A DNA stretch of 62,507 nucleotides from Ventosimonas gracilis (lineage in GTDB: Bacteria; Pseudomonadota; Gammaproteobacteria; Pseudomonadales; Pseudomonadaceae). The DNA lies in contig NZ_LSZO01000176.1 of NCBI RefSeq assembly GCF_001580025.1, positions 1 to 62,507 of the forward strand. The letters run 5' to 3'. The stretch's first letter is position 1; the number at the start of each line of letters is the position of its first letter. Of this stretch, positions 23,801 to 32,336 are shown in pieces. The translations under genes and the position numbers were made by a program. Below the pieces are notes generated by a model. It saw only the letters and a list, made by a program, of their open reading frames with translations. It was not told where the DNA came from and did not search any database.

Positions 23801-24778
23801 ACCGATGAAAACGGCAAAGCGCTGGGTGAAGGGCGCCATTTGGACGAACTGATCGAACGTTTTGCACAGCAGGCGCAGGCCAGTTTGCGCCCGCCGCCAC
23901 AAGCGCTAAGCGAGCACAGCGCGGTACAGGCCAAAGACTTTGCGCTAAAAGCAGAACAAACGCAGTCCGTCGGCGGCTTAAATATGCCGGTCTTTCCTGC
24001 ATTGATGGAGCAAGGCAGCGAGGTCATTGAGGCGGTATTTGCCACTCAAGACGAGGCGGATATTCACCACCGCCACGCCTTGCAGCGCCTGCTGTTACAG
24101 CATTTAAGTGCGCAAGCGGCTCATTTGCGCAAAAACCTGCTGCGCCGTAGTGAATTGGGGCTGCTCTACCGCGAATACGGCCGATTGGAAGCCTTGGTGG
24201 AAGATATTCTGCTCGCCAGCGTCGATCACTGCATGCTGGCCGCTACTCAGCCATTGCCACGAAGCAGCCAAGCACTACTTAATCTCGCCGAAAGCCGCCG
24301 CAGTGATTGGCAGGCATATACCGAACAACTCGCCGCGTTAACTTTGCAAATCCTTAAACAAGCGCAGGGATTGCGCCCGCGGCTATCCGGCAAAATCAAC
24401 CTCGCGCATGCCATGTCGTTGGCCGATATTAAACAGCAGTTAAAGGATTTAATTTACCCGGGCTTTATTCGGCAAACACCGGGCGAATGGTTAACACAAT
24501 TACCGCGTTATTTAACTGCGATAGAAAAACGCCTTGAAAAACTGCCCGGCCAATTAGTGCGTGAACGCCTGTGGACAGCCGAGCTTTGCAATCTGCGCGA
24601 GCAATACCAAGCACAAGCCAGCAAAGCATTAGCGCCGAATCCGTTATTGGCAGAATACCGCTGGTTATTGGAGGAATACCGTGTTTCGCTATTTGCGCAA
24701 ACCCTGGGCACGCGCAGTACGGTTTCCGCCAAACGTTTGCAGAAACTCTGGCAGCAGTTGACATCCTCCCCTTGCTAA
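20879..24778 (+). CDS. hrpA: ATP-dependent RNA helicase HrpA (C-terminus altered by an IS end)
   Basis: This 1299-residue DEAH-box helicase matches the size of E. coli HrpA, which acts on RNA and rescues stalled or collided ribosomes. Motif I is GGETGSGKTTQLPKIC (near residue 90), motif II is VDEAHERSLN (near 181), and motif VI is QRKGRCGRTEPG. The long C-terminal HrpA region (DUF3418-type, ending EEYRVSLFAQTLGTRSTVSA) is present. The last residues, LTSSPC, are read from a TTGACATCCTCCCC sequence typical of IS200/IS605 right ends, so the native stop has been replaced. The protein is probably still functional. Confidence 0.93.
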   Translation: MTYFEQLSQTRLLDRPKLTLELERLKRKAGGEQWACWQQRCAASMALVEQRRASVPKLDYDEALPIAAKRQAIKEALLKHQVLIIGGETGSGKTTQLPKICLEAGLGCYGLIGHTQPRRLAARSVAARISEEIGGNELVGYQVRFEDKTSPNALIKLMTDGILLAEIQQDPDLLNYECIIVDEAHERSLNIDFLLGYLKTLLARRSNLKLIITSATLELERFSQHFAAAPIIEVSGRSYPVDTWYRPLLAEQDEGGERLSDERDTAQAILAALDELSAFERGSGKRPGDVLVFLPGEREIREVAAVLRRADLRFCHILPLYARLSAGEQQKIFAQAAGRKIVLSTNVAETSLTVPGIRYVIDAGSARISRYSYRRKVQRLPIEAISQASANQRKGRCGRTEPGICVRLYSEADFLARPEFTEPQILRTHLGAVILQMLHLRLGDVQAFPFIDKPDGKAIRDGFKLLEMLGAVNDDERLTPLGRQLARLPIDPRIGRMVLQGARLGSLDDVLIVASALSVQDARLRPPESTQAADQAQAKWKDKDSDFASLINLWRDYEQQRQDLGSSALRTWCKKHFLSELRLREWRDAHRQLRLLARELKLANDPMLGADHYARLHQAILSGLLDQIGQKSPDNKDKGDYLGARGLRFWLHPSSSLSRKKPDWLMSAELTETSRLYARLLARIDPAWLEALAAPLIKRSYNEPHWEKKRGQLVAYEQLSLFGLIIVPRRAVHYGPMEPALARELLIRQGLVEGEINSRARCLSANRELLKRLDVLEAKARRRDILVDDEQLFAFYDARLPQDIIQAASFERWYKKQSQIEPDLLIMREADLLQEAASIVSAAHYPDELTLGALKLPLSYQFEPGHPRDGVTLRVPAPLLRQLPAERLHWLVPGLLQNKCLALVRALPKALRKNFVPAPDFVRAALQSMSFAEGCLTAALGRELQRMTGVAVPPETWQTAEAVLENHLLFNIEVTDENGKALGEGRHLDELIERFAQQAQASLRPPPQALSEHSAVQAKDFALKAEQTQSVGGLNMPVFPALMEQGSEVIEAVFATQDEADIHHRHALQRLLLQHLSAQAAHLRKNLLRRSELGLLYREYGRLEALVEDILLASVDHCMLAATQPLPRSSQALLNLAESRRSDWQAYTEQLAALTLQILKQAQGLRPRLSGKINLAHAMSLADIKQQLKDLIYPGFIRQTPGEWLTQLPRYLTAIEKRLEKLPGQLVRERLWTAELCNLREQYQAQASKALAPNPLLAEYRWLLEEYRVSLFAQTLGTRSTVSAKRLQKLWQQLTSSPC

Positions 24779-24800
24779 GCAAGTAAGATTCCTACCGCGT
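24759..24800 (-). mobile_element. Right end of an IS200/IS605-type element
   Basis: TTGACATCCTCCCC at 24759-24772 followed by the small hairpin CTTGC-TAA-GCAAG (24771-24783) and AAGATTCCTACC is the kind of right end seen in tnpB-only IS605 elements (read on the minus strand as GGTAGGAATCTT, hairpin, GGGGAGGATGTCAA). It lies inside the last codons of hrpA. No matching left end was found near 25880, so the element is incomplete. Confidence 0.65.
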
Positions 24801-25890
24801 CCAGCGAGGCATTTGCCCGGCTGAATCACCTCGGCGGGTTCCTGCTGCTGATCCCCTACATCAGGATTCACTTCACAGGCGAACCGGGCATGTCCTGCCC
24901 TTAATACGTTGATCGCGCCGACGATGTCGGCATTGTTTTCATAGCTGCATTCGACACACGCGAAATGCGCTTGCGTCCGGCGATTGTCTTTTGAGACATG
25001 CCCGCATGCAGGACAGGTCCGACTGGTATTTTGCGGCGGCACCGCTATCAGCATCCCGCCGTTCCAATCCAGCTTGTATTGCAACTGCCGCCGGAACTCG
25101 AACCAGCCTTGGTCGAGTATGGCTTTGTTCAGCCCTGATTTGGCTTTGACGTTGCGCCCCGGCGCTTCGCTCGTGCCTGCCGCCGATTTCGACATATTGC
25201 GTACCTGCAAATCCTCAATACATACCATCGCGTGGTTTTGGCTGATGGCGGTTGTAGCTTTGTGCAGGTATCGTGGCGGGCGTGGCCGATGCGAGCATGC
25301 AGGCGCTGAACCTTGCGTTTGGCTTTCCTCCAATTACTGCTGAATTTCTCCTTTCGGCTCAATGACTGCTGAGCCTTCTTCAGCGCCGTTTCATGCCGCT
25401 TGAAACTATTTAACGGCGCAAGGTAGCTGCCGTTCGAGAACGTGGCGAAACGGGCAATGCCCATGTCGATGCCGATAGCGCTGGTGGCTTCGGGCAATGG
25501 CTGATCCACTTCCCGCTCGGTCTGTATCGACACAAACCACTTGCCCGCCCGCAGCGATACCGTAGCGTTGCGCACTTGACCCTGAATATTTCTGCTGTTG
25601 CGGTACCGTAGCCAACCCAGTTTGGGTAGAAATATCCGGCTATTCGCTTCATCGAGCTTGATTTGCTGCGGCTGCGGATAGCGGAAGCTGCCCTGCACGC
25701 CTTTCCTTTTGAACCGTGGAAATTCCGCCCGTTTGGCAAAGTAATTGGCATACGCCCGTTCCAGGTCTTTGAGCGATTGCTGCAAAGTCTGCGCAGGCGA
25801 GAACTTCAACCAGGCAAGCTCGCGCTTCCACGCAGGTAGCAGATTTGCCAGCAGCATGCTCGCCGCATCCTGACTTTCTTGCATGAGCGC
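24776..25890 (-). pseudogene. tnpB: Decayed IS605-family tnpB (OrfB)
   Basis: The sequence encodes most of a TnpB-type RNA-guided nuclease/OrfB protein but in two frames. The upstream part (25883 down to about 25270) gives LERAYANYFAKRAEFPRFKRKG and the RuvC Asp in AIGIDMGIARFATFSNG. A single-base deletion near 25270 then shifts into the frame reading YLHKATTAISQNHAMVCIEDLQVRN (the Glu of RuvC-II) and the zinc ribbon CPACGHVSKDNRRTQAHFAC. The first 30 or so residues are missing at the junction with a relE fragment, and an extra G near 24798 seems to remove the native stop. No tnpA is present, and the gene is almost surely inactive. Confidence 0.85.
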
Positions 25891-26061
25891 GTGGCGCCGC
25901 TGGATGACCCACGCAGCATTGGCCAAGCCCTCAAGGGTTCGCGCCTTGGCATCTATTGGAAATACCGCGTCGGGGATTACCGCATCATCAGCAGCATCGA
26001 GGACGACGCCTTACGCACCCTCGTTGTTCGCATCGGCAACCGGCACGACCTGTACCGATGA
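25879..26061 (+). pseudogene. Truncated RelE/ParE-family toxin, C-terminal part
   Basis: The 60-codon frame encodes LDDPRSIGQALKGSRLG, WKYRVGDYRIISSIEDD and VVRIGNRHDLYR, the C-terminal two thirds of a RelE-type mRNA interferase. A full RelE needs about 25-30 further N-terminal residues, and these are missing where the sequence meets the tnpB remnant, which is also 5' truncated and points the other way. No relB-like antitoxin gene is seen next to it. It could be translated from ATG 25879 but is most likely a relic. Confidence 0.75.
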
Positions 26062-26263
26062 AGTTTCACCGACTTGCCAGCATCTCGGCTTCATAGACCA
26101 TTAGCAACCCGTGCATAAGTTAGTTTGGCATGCTGCTTTCAGGAATGGGAATCAAGGGAAACCATATTGATTTTGGAGTTTAGACGAGAAGCCTGACCTA
26201 AACACGCCTACCAATACGCCTATCTTTTGTTATCCTAGGCGATTGCCAACAGGAGGGAAACGC

Positions 26264-26884
26264 ATGGCTTCAGCACTCAACGCCATTTTTGGCTTTCTAT
26301 TGATTGTCTTGTTGCTGGTGGTAGTGCTCGCCGTTATTGGCGTGCTGCTCTACAACGCCTTGGTGCAGGGACGCAATGCCTGGAAAAACGCCTTTGCACA
26401 GATAGACGTACAACTGCAACGGCGCTTTGACCTTATCCCCAATCTGCTGGAAACCGCCAAAGCCTATATGGCGCACGAACGGCAGACGCTGGAAGCCGTC
26501 ACTGCTGCGCGTAACACGGCGCAAGCGGGGTTAAATGCCGCGCGGGAAAACCCCGGCAATGCCGGAGCAATGGCACAGCTTGCTGCCAGCAGCGGCGTGC
26601 TCGATGGCGTATTGGGACGCTTGATGGTGGCGGTTGAAGCCTATCCCGACCTTAAAGCCAACCAAAACATGATGCAGCTTAGCGAGGAGCTTTCCAGCAC
26701 CGAAAACCGCGTCGCTTTTGCCCGTCAGGCCTATAACGACACGGTGATGGACTACAACAACCGCTGCGAGAGCTTTCCGTCGAACTTAATTGCCGGGATG
26801 TTTAAGTTTGCGCTGGCAAGCCCCTTGGAAATTCCCGCCGAACAGCGTGAACAAGTCCGCCAAGCGCCAAAAGTGACTTTTTAA
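26264..26884 (+). CDS. lemA: LemA-family protein
   Basis: A 206-residue protein with one N-terminal membrane segment (residues 5-30) followed by a helical domain with the family core: AQIDVQLQRRFDLIPNLLET near residue 50 and LSSTENRVAFARQAYNDTV near residue 150. The role of LemA proteins is poorly defined; they often pair with M48 peptidases, as here. ATG at 26264 is chosen because GGAGGG lies 7 bases upstream; a TTG seven codons earlier is less likely. The next gene starts 3 bases after its stop. Confidence 0.92.
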   Translation: MASALNAIFGFLLIVLLLVVVLAVIGVLLYNALVQGRNAWKNAFAQIDVQLQRRFDLIPNLLETAKAYMAHERQTLEAVTAARNTAQAGLNAARENPGNAGAMAQLAASSGVLDGVLGRLMVAVEAYPDLKANQNMMQLSEELSSTENRVAFARQAYNDTVMDYNNRCESFPSNLIAGMFKFALASPLEIPAEQREQVRQAPKVTF

Positions 26885-26887
26885 CCC

Positions 26888-28825
26888 GTGAATTTTTTTC
26901 AACACCAAAAGCAGGCGCGGCGCAGCACCCTCCTGCTGGTGGGGTTGTTTATTGTTGCCGTACTGGTGATTTGTGCGCTGATAGGCGGTTCGGCTTGGTG
27001 GGTTTTGGACAAGACTTACAGTGCGCAGCGAGCTTCCCACACACTGAAGTGGGGGATTATCTGGGGCGCGAGTGCGCTGGTGCTGATAGTGCTGGGATCC
27101 TTGTCGCGGATTTGGCAACTGCGCCAAGGCGGGGCGCGCGTGGCGCTAGAAATGGGAGCCGTGCCCATTTTGAGTGATACCCGCGTGCCATTATTAAAGC
27201 GCCTTTACAACGTCACCGAAGAAGTGGCGATTGCCTCGCGCGTGCCCATGCCGCGTCTGTTCTGGTTGGAAAACGAAGCGGGTTTAAACGCCTTTGCCGC
27301 CGGTTACACACAAAACGATGCCGCCGTGATAGTCACTCGTGGTCTGCTGGAGCGGCTTAACCGCGACGAACTACAAGCGGTGATTGCGCACGAGTTCAGC
27401 CATATCCAAAACGGCGACATGCGCCTTAATATCCGCTTGATTGGCTTGGCACACGGTATTTTGGTGATAAGCCTGCTGGGCAAGGGCGTGCTTGAGCGGC
27501 AAAACCGCCTAAGCGCTCGCCAAAAAGAGGTAGCGGCTCTTGCCATGGTGGCGCTGCTTCTCATCATTATCGGCAGCATCGGCGTACTCTTTGCCCGCTT
27601 GATAAAAGCCGCCATCTCGCGCCAGCGCGAGTTTTTGGCCGATGCCTCGGCGGTACAGTTCACCAGGCAAAAAGACGGCCTGGCCGGGGCGCTTAAAAAA
27701 ATCGGCGGCTTAGAACAAGGCTCCTTTTTGCAAAATACCGCTGTTGCTGAAGAAGTCAGCCATATGCTGTTTTCCCAAGGGTTGAAATCAACCGACTGGT
27801 TCGCCACCCATCCACCGCTTTTGGAACGCATCCGCCGCCTGGAGCCGAGTTTTCGTCCAAGCATGCTCGATAAACTACGCAAGGATTGGACAAACAACCC
27901 GCCGGACGGTTTGGCCGAAGATAAGGCTTTGGGCTTTGCCAGCCCAAGCACCACCATTAGCGAAGAAGGCGCGGGTTCCGCGCCTGTTGTGCTCAATCCG
28001 GATCCTGTAAAAACCTCAAACACAGCGCCGCTTGCCAGTGACTTACGGCGGCAAAATCGCTATCAGCCGCCCACTGAGCTGCCTGAAGCGTTACCTAACC
28101 TTGCGCATGACGAAGCGAGCGCGCCGTTTTTATTGCTGGCACTGCTGCTCGATAGCGAAGAGGGCATCAGCCGCAATCAATACGATGCCATTGAAGCGCA
28201 ATGGGGTACCGAGAGCGTCTTTCGCGTGCGCGAGCTGTCACGCAAAGTGCTGCAATCACTGTCACTTAGCCAGCGTCTGCCGCTTGCCATTATGGCCTTC
28301 CCCGCACTGCACGGTTTAAGCGCCCCAAAACAGCAAGCCTTTAGCCGTTGTATGGAGGCGGTAAGCCATGCCGATGCGCATATCAGCCTGTTTTCCTACT
28401 GCTTGTCGCGCCTGCTGCAAACGCAAATCCGCAGTTTGCAAAATCCACGCGAGCGCCTGTTTGGCAAGCGCAAACTGGCTGAGGTTAAAGAACCCTTAGC
28501 CACTTTGCTTGCCGTGGTCGCCTGGGCGGGTAATTTAAATAACCTGGATGCGGCGCGGCGCGCTTGGCTTGCGAGCTGGCATCAGCTTTTCCCCACGGAT
28601 AACCGTCGCTATCAAGCGCCGGATAATGTACTGGTGCTGGATAGCGTCTGGCAGCCGCTCGATAGGCTCGATGCCATCGGCAAAGAACTGCTGCTTGAGG
28701 CGGTCATTACCTGCATCCGCCACAACCGCATGCTCAATGTGGCCGAAGCCGATTTGCTGCGCACCATCTGCGGCATCCTCCATTGCCCATTGCCACAACT
28801 GCTGCAAACCGGTTATGGGGGCTAA
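26888..28825 (+). CDS. M48-family (HtpX-like) membrane metallopeptidase
   Basis: The 645-residue inner-membrane zinc peptidase begins at a GTG. Two N-terminal hydrophobic segments (residues about 15-40 and 55-75) are followed by the catalytic motif HEFSHIQNGD near residue 167 and the third ligand Glu in REFLADASAVQF. A further hydrophobic pair lies between. The C-terminal 300 residues are a soluble, Gln/Leu-rich extension absent from E. coli HtpX (293 residues). The tight coupling to lemA suggests joint work in membrane protein quality control, an inference from family context. Confidence 0.87.
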   Translation: MNFFQHQKQARRSTLLLVGLFIVAVLVICALIGGSAWWVLDKTYSAQRASHTLKWGIIWGASALVLIVLGSLSRIWQLRQGGARVALEMGAVPILSDTRVPLLKRLYNVTEEVAIASRVPMPRLFWLENEAGLNAFAAGYTQNDAAVIVTRGLLERLNRDELQAVIAHEFSHIQNGDMRLNIRLIGLAHGILVISLLGKGVLERQNRLSARQKEVAALAMVALLLIIIGSIGVLFARLIKAAISRQREFLADASAVQFTRQKDGLAGALKKIGGLEQGSFLQNTAVAEEVSHMLFSQGLKSTDWFATHPPLLERIRRLEPSFRPSMLDKLRKDWTNNPPDGLAEDKALGFASPSTTISEEGAGSAPVVLNPDPVKTSNTAPLASDLRRQNRYQPPTELPEALPNLAHDEASAPFLLLALLLDSEEGISRNQYDAIEAQWGTESVFRVRELSRKVLQSLSLSQRLPLAIMAFPALHGLSAPKQQAFSRCMEAVSHADAHISLFSYCLSRLLQTQIRSLQNPRERLFGKRKLAEVKEPLATLLAVVAWAGNLNNLDAARRAWLASWHQLFPTDNRRYQAPDNVLVLDSVWQPLDRLDAIGKELLLEAVITCIRHNRMLNVAEADLLRTICGILHCPLPQLLQTGYGG

Positions 28826-28842
28826 AATAAGCGCTTTTCGCC

Positions 28843-29595
28843 GTGAATGCTCCCATCGTGACTGACCAACCCGACCGGCTGTTTGCCAAACCCCTTAATC
28901 CCGTACCCGATTTCGCCTTTAACCAGGATGTGGCACGGGTATTTAACGACATGATTCGCCGTTCCGTGCCGGGCTACCTGCTACTGGTCGAACAAATCGG
29001 CCTGCTGGCCGCGCGCTTTGCCAAGCCAAACAGCCTGCTTTACGACTTGGGCTGCTCGCTGGGAGCGGTCACTTTTGAACTGCGCAAAATTAAAGCCAGC
29101 GGCGCACGGGTTATCGCGGTGGATAATTCTGCCGCCATGCTGGAACGCTGTCGTGCAAATCTTGCCTTCACTGCAAAAGACCATCCGTTATTGCCGGTAG
29201 AGCTGGTTCAAGCGGATATTTTGCAACTCAAATGGCAACCGGCTTCTGTGGTGGTCATCAACTTTACCCTGCAATTTATCCCGCCGGATCAGCGCCTTTC
29301 CCTGCTACAGCGCATCAGGCAAAATCTTATGCCCGGCGGCGTGCTGATTTTGTCGGAAAAACTGCGCTTTACCGATGAAAGCACCGAGCAACTGCTGACC
29401 GAACTGCACCTTGATTTCAAACGCAAAGGCGGCTACAGCGAACTCGAAATCGCGCAAAAACGTGACGCACTGGAAAACGTGATGCAGCCAGACAGTTTGC
29501 AAACCCACCAACAACGCCTGCTGCAAGCGGGTTTTAGCCAAGTGCATCCGTGGTTTCAATGTCTTAACTTTGGCTCGATATTGTCGGTGGCCTGA
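28843..29595 (+). CDS. cmoA: Carboxy-S-adenosyl-L-methionine synthase
   Basis: CmoA makes carboxy-SAM from SAM and prephenate for 5-oxyacetyl modification of U34 in tRNAs. [20 protein letters not shown], the SAM-binding [11 protein letters not shown], and [12 protein letters not shown] are diagnostic. The frame opens at GTG 28843; a second in-frame GTG at 28858 ([13 protein letters not shown]) is an equally plausible start given the shorter N-terminus of E. coli CmoA. Its stop overlaps the cmoB ATG by one base. Confidence 0.95.
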   Translation: MNAPIVTDQPDRLFAKPLNPVPDFAFNQDVARVFNDMIRRSVPGYLLLVEQIGLLAARFAKPNSLLYDLGCSLGAVTFELRKIKASGARVIAVDNSAAMLERCRANLAFTAKDHPLLPVELVQADILQLKWQPASVVVINFTLQFIPPDQRLSLLQRIRQNLMPGGVLILSEKLRFTDESTEQLLTELHLDFKRKGGYSELEIAQKRDALENVMQPDSLQTHQQRLLQAGFSQVHPWFQCLNFGSILSVA

Positions 29596-30557
29596 TGAAT
29601 GCACTTGACCTGCCCGGCCTTAAAACGCATCTTGCCGGTACTTCCCTAAAGCCTTTTATTGCCGCTTTGGATACACCGCTTGCGGCAAAACTCGCCGAAG
29701 GCCACGGCGACCTAAAACGCTGGCAAGCGGCGCTGGCCGCACTGCCTGCGCTTAGTGCCGAGCAAATCGAGCTGAGCGGTTCGGTGCAAGTCCTCTGTCG
29801 CGCGCAAAGCCACCAGCAAGAGGCACTTAAAGCCGCGCTTAAAGCGCTGATGCCTTGGCGCAAAGGTCCGTTTAACCTGTTTGGCATTGCGGTGGATGCG
29901 GAATGGCGTTCGGACTGGAAATGGGCGCGGCTTATCCCGCACGTGGATTTTCGCGGCTGCCGCGTGCTGGATGTCGGCTGTGGCAACGGCTACTTTCTCT
30001 GGCGCATGCTGGGCGCAGGAGCCGATTGCGTGCTGGGCATCGACCCGGGCTGGCTCTATCTGTGCCAGTTTCTTGTACTAAAACGTTACCTGCCACAGTT
30101 ACCCGCCTGGCAACTGCCGCTCGCGCTGGAAGACCTGCCACTGCCTGCCGCCTTCGACAAAGTGTTGTCAATGGGCGTGCTCTACCACCGTCGCTCGCCC
30201 ATCGATCATCTGCTGGCGCTCAAAGATTGCCTGAAAAGCGGCGGCGAACTGCTGCTGGAAACCTTGGTCATTGAAGGCGACGAACAGCAAGTTCTGCTCC
30301 CCGAAGACCGCTACGCGAAAATGCGCAACGTCTGGTTTATCCCTTCCGCCTCCGCGCTTAAACACTGGCTTAAACGATTAGGCTTTATCCACATCCGCTG
30401 CCTGCACTGCGCGCCCACCAGCACCGCCGAACAACGCCGCACCGAGTGGATGCAATTTGATTCGCTGGCGAACTTCCTAAGCCCCACCGACCCGACACGC
30501 ACTATCGAAGGCTATCCCGCTCCAAAACGCGCTTTATTACTGGCGCAAAAGCCTTGA
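29595..30557 (+). CDS. cmoB: tRNA U34 carboxymethyltransferase
   Basis: CmoB transfers the carboxymethyl group from carboxy-SAM to 5-hydroxyuridine 34 of tRNA, completing cmo5U and widening wobble reading. It has 320 residues (E. coli 323), with [16 protein letters not shown], the SAM-binding [15 protein letters not shown] near residue 120 and the downstream [10 protein letters not shown]. Translationally coupled to cmoA, it converges on prfC with only 9 bases between the stops. Confidence 0.96.
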   Translation: MNALDLPGLKTHLAGTSLKPFIAALDTPLAAKLAEGHGDLKRWQAALAALPALSAEQIELSGSVQVLCRAQSHQQEALKAALKALMPWRKGPFNLFGIAVDAEWRSDWKWARLIPHVDFRGCRVLDVGCGNGYFLWRMLGAGADCVLGIDPGWLYLCQFLVLKRYLPQLPAWQLPLALEDLPLPAAFDKVLSMGVLYHRRSPIDHLLALKDCLKSGGELLLETLVIEGDEQQVLLPEDRYAKMRNVWFIPSASALKHWLKRLGFIHIRCLHCAPTSTAEQRRTEWMQFDSLANFLSPTDPTRTIEGYPAPKRALLLAQKP

Positions 30558-30566
30558 GGGTTATTT

Positions 30567-32168
30567 TTAGTGATGTTCCCGCGTTGCGCGAAACTCGATA
30601 TCCGGCCAGCGCTCTTGCATCAGCGCAAGATTAACCCGCGTGGGCGCGAGGTAGGTTAAATGATCGCCGCCGTCGAGCGCGAGGTTCTCACTGGCTTTGT
30701 CGGTAAACTCTTTGAGTTTTTTAGCATCCTTGCAGTTAATCCAACGCGCCGACCAAAGATTAACCGCTTCAAAGGCACATTCGACGCGGTATTCTTCTTT
30801 TAATCGACTGGCGACCACATCAAATTGCAGCACACCGACCGCGCCCAAAATAATGTCGTTATTGCGCTGCGGAAAAAACACTTGCGCCTGGCCTTCTTCG
30901 GCCAATTCTTGCAGCCCTTGGCGCAGTTGTTTGGATTTAAGTGGGTCTTTTAAACGCACACGGCGGAATAATTCCGGTGCAAAGTGAGGAATGCCGGTAA
31001 AACTTAAACGTTCGCCTTCGCTAAAACTGTCGCCAATTTGAATACTGCCGTGGTTGTGCAGGCCGATAATATCGCCGGGGAAGGCTTCATCCAGTTGCTC
31101 GCGCTCGCTGGAAAAAAACGTTAGCGCATCGGCAATTTTGACTTCTTTACCCAAGCGTACATGATGCAGCTTCATGCCTTTTTGGTAGCGACCCGAACAA
31201 ATGCGCAAAAAAGCAATGCGGTCACGGTGGCGCGGATCCATATTGGCCTGGATTTTAAAGACAAAGCCGGAAAATGCCGTTTCATCCGGCGCAACTTCGC
31301 GCGTTTGGGTTTGTCTGGGTAGTGGCGCGGGAGCCGCATCAGCCAAGCAATCGAGCACTTGGTCTACGCCAAAGTTGCCAAGGGCGGTGCCAAAAAAGAC
31401 CGGGGTGAGTCTTCCGGCTAAAAAGGCTTCTTGGTCAAAGAGATGGCAAGCGCCTTGCACCAGTTCCAGTTGTTCGGCGAAAGTCGCCCAGTCATCGCCC
31501 AGATATTCACGCGCTTCGGCGGAGTTTAGTCCGTCAATGCACTGTGCTTGGCTGCGCTCACTGCCAAGCCCGGCCTGATAGAGGTAGAGGCGGTCTTGTG
31601 CAAGGTGATACACGCCTTTGAAGTCTTTGTAGCAACCGATCGGCCAGGTAATGGGCGCGGCCTTGATGGAAAGCACCGCCTCGATTTCATCCAAAAGCTC
31701 TATCGGGTCTCGAATATCTCGGTCTAACTTATTGATAAAGCTTACAATTGGCGTGTCGCGCAGACGGCAAACCTCCATCAGCGCAATGGTGCGCGCCTCA
31801 ACGCCTTTGCCGCCGTCAATGACCATCAAGGCGGAGTCCACCGCCGTTAGCGTGCGGTAGGTATCTTCGGAAAAGTCCTCATGCCCGGGGGTGTCGAGCA
31901 GGTTAATCATCCGCCCTCGATAGGGAAACTGCATGACCGAGGTGGTAATGGAAATGCCGCGCTGTTTTTCCATCGCCATCCAGTCCGATGTGGCGTGGCG
32001 GTCGGCCTTGCGCGATTTAACGGAACCTGCCACATCAATCGCTTTGCCCATCAGCAGCAGCTTTTCAGTAATGGTGGTTTTGCCCGCGTCCGGGTGGGAA
32101 ATAATGGCAAAGGTGCGGCGTTGCTCGGCTTCTTTGCGGATTTCATCCGCAAGCGGGGATTGGGTCAT
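30567..32168 (-). CDS. prfC: Peptide chain release factor 3
   Basis: RF3 is a translational GTPase that recycles RF1/RF2 from terminated ribosomes. It has 533 residues. The G motifs are [14 protein letters not shown] (G1, near residue 27), [12 protein letters not shown] (G3) and FINKLDRD (G4), followed by domains II and III ending near [20 protein letters not shown]. No gene overlaps its 5' region, and it is probably monocistronic. Confidence 0.96.
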   Translation of the reverse strand: MTQSPLADEIRKEAEQRRTFAIISHPDAGKTTITEKLLLMGKAIDVAGSVKSRKADRHATSDWMAMEKQRGISITTSVMQFPYRGRMINLLDTPGHEDFSEDTYRTLTAVDSALMVIDGGKGVEARTIALMEVCRLRDTPIVSFINKLDRDIRDPIELLDEIEAVLSIKAAPITWPIGCYKDFKGVYHLAQDRLYLYQAGLGSERSQAQCIDGLNSAEAREYLGDDWATFAEQLELVQGACHLFDQEAFLAGRLTPVFFGTALGNFGVDQVLDCLADAAPAPLPRQTQTREVAPDETAFSGFVFKIQANMDPRHRDRIAFLRICSGRYQKGMKLHHVRLGKEVKIADALTFFSSEREQLDEAFPGDIIGLHNHGSIQIGDSFSEGERLSFTGIPHFAPELFRRVRLKDPLKSKQLRQGLQELAEEGQAQVFFPQRNNDIILGAVGVLQFDVVASRLKEEYRVECAFEAVNLWSARWINCKDAKKLKEFTDKASENLALDGGDHLTYLAPTRVNLALMQERWPDIEFRATREHH

Positions 32169-32288
32169 GCAGAGTATGGAAGGCTAAGAAAACGGCGCAC
32201 ATAGTAGCCGATTTGAGCCAGCCCGGTAAGCCGAAGAGCCGCCCATTTAAAGGATTCTCGCAGTACATTTAATCTTGTGCGGGACTGA

Positions 32289-32311
32289 ACGCAGCCACAT
32301 TGTGGCTGCGT
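32289..32311. terminator. Strong hairpin after prpD
   Basis: Perfect 10-bp stem ACGCAGCCAC / GTGGCTGCGT with a 3-base loop, 26 bases beyond the prpD stop. No T tract follows on the minus strand, but position and stability suggest it ends the prp transcript or protects its 3' end. Confidence 0.55.
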
Positions 32312-32336
32312 CGGGACAGGGGAGAGGAAAAGCGCG

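Noticed and set aside
25400-25926. tnpB N-terminus read from the frame start at 25926 (MANAAWVIQRR)
   Set aside because: Those first residues are the antisense of the relE fragment; genuine TnpB sequence begins only near 25883.
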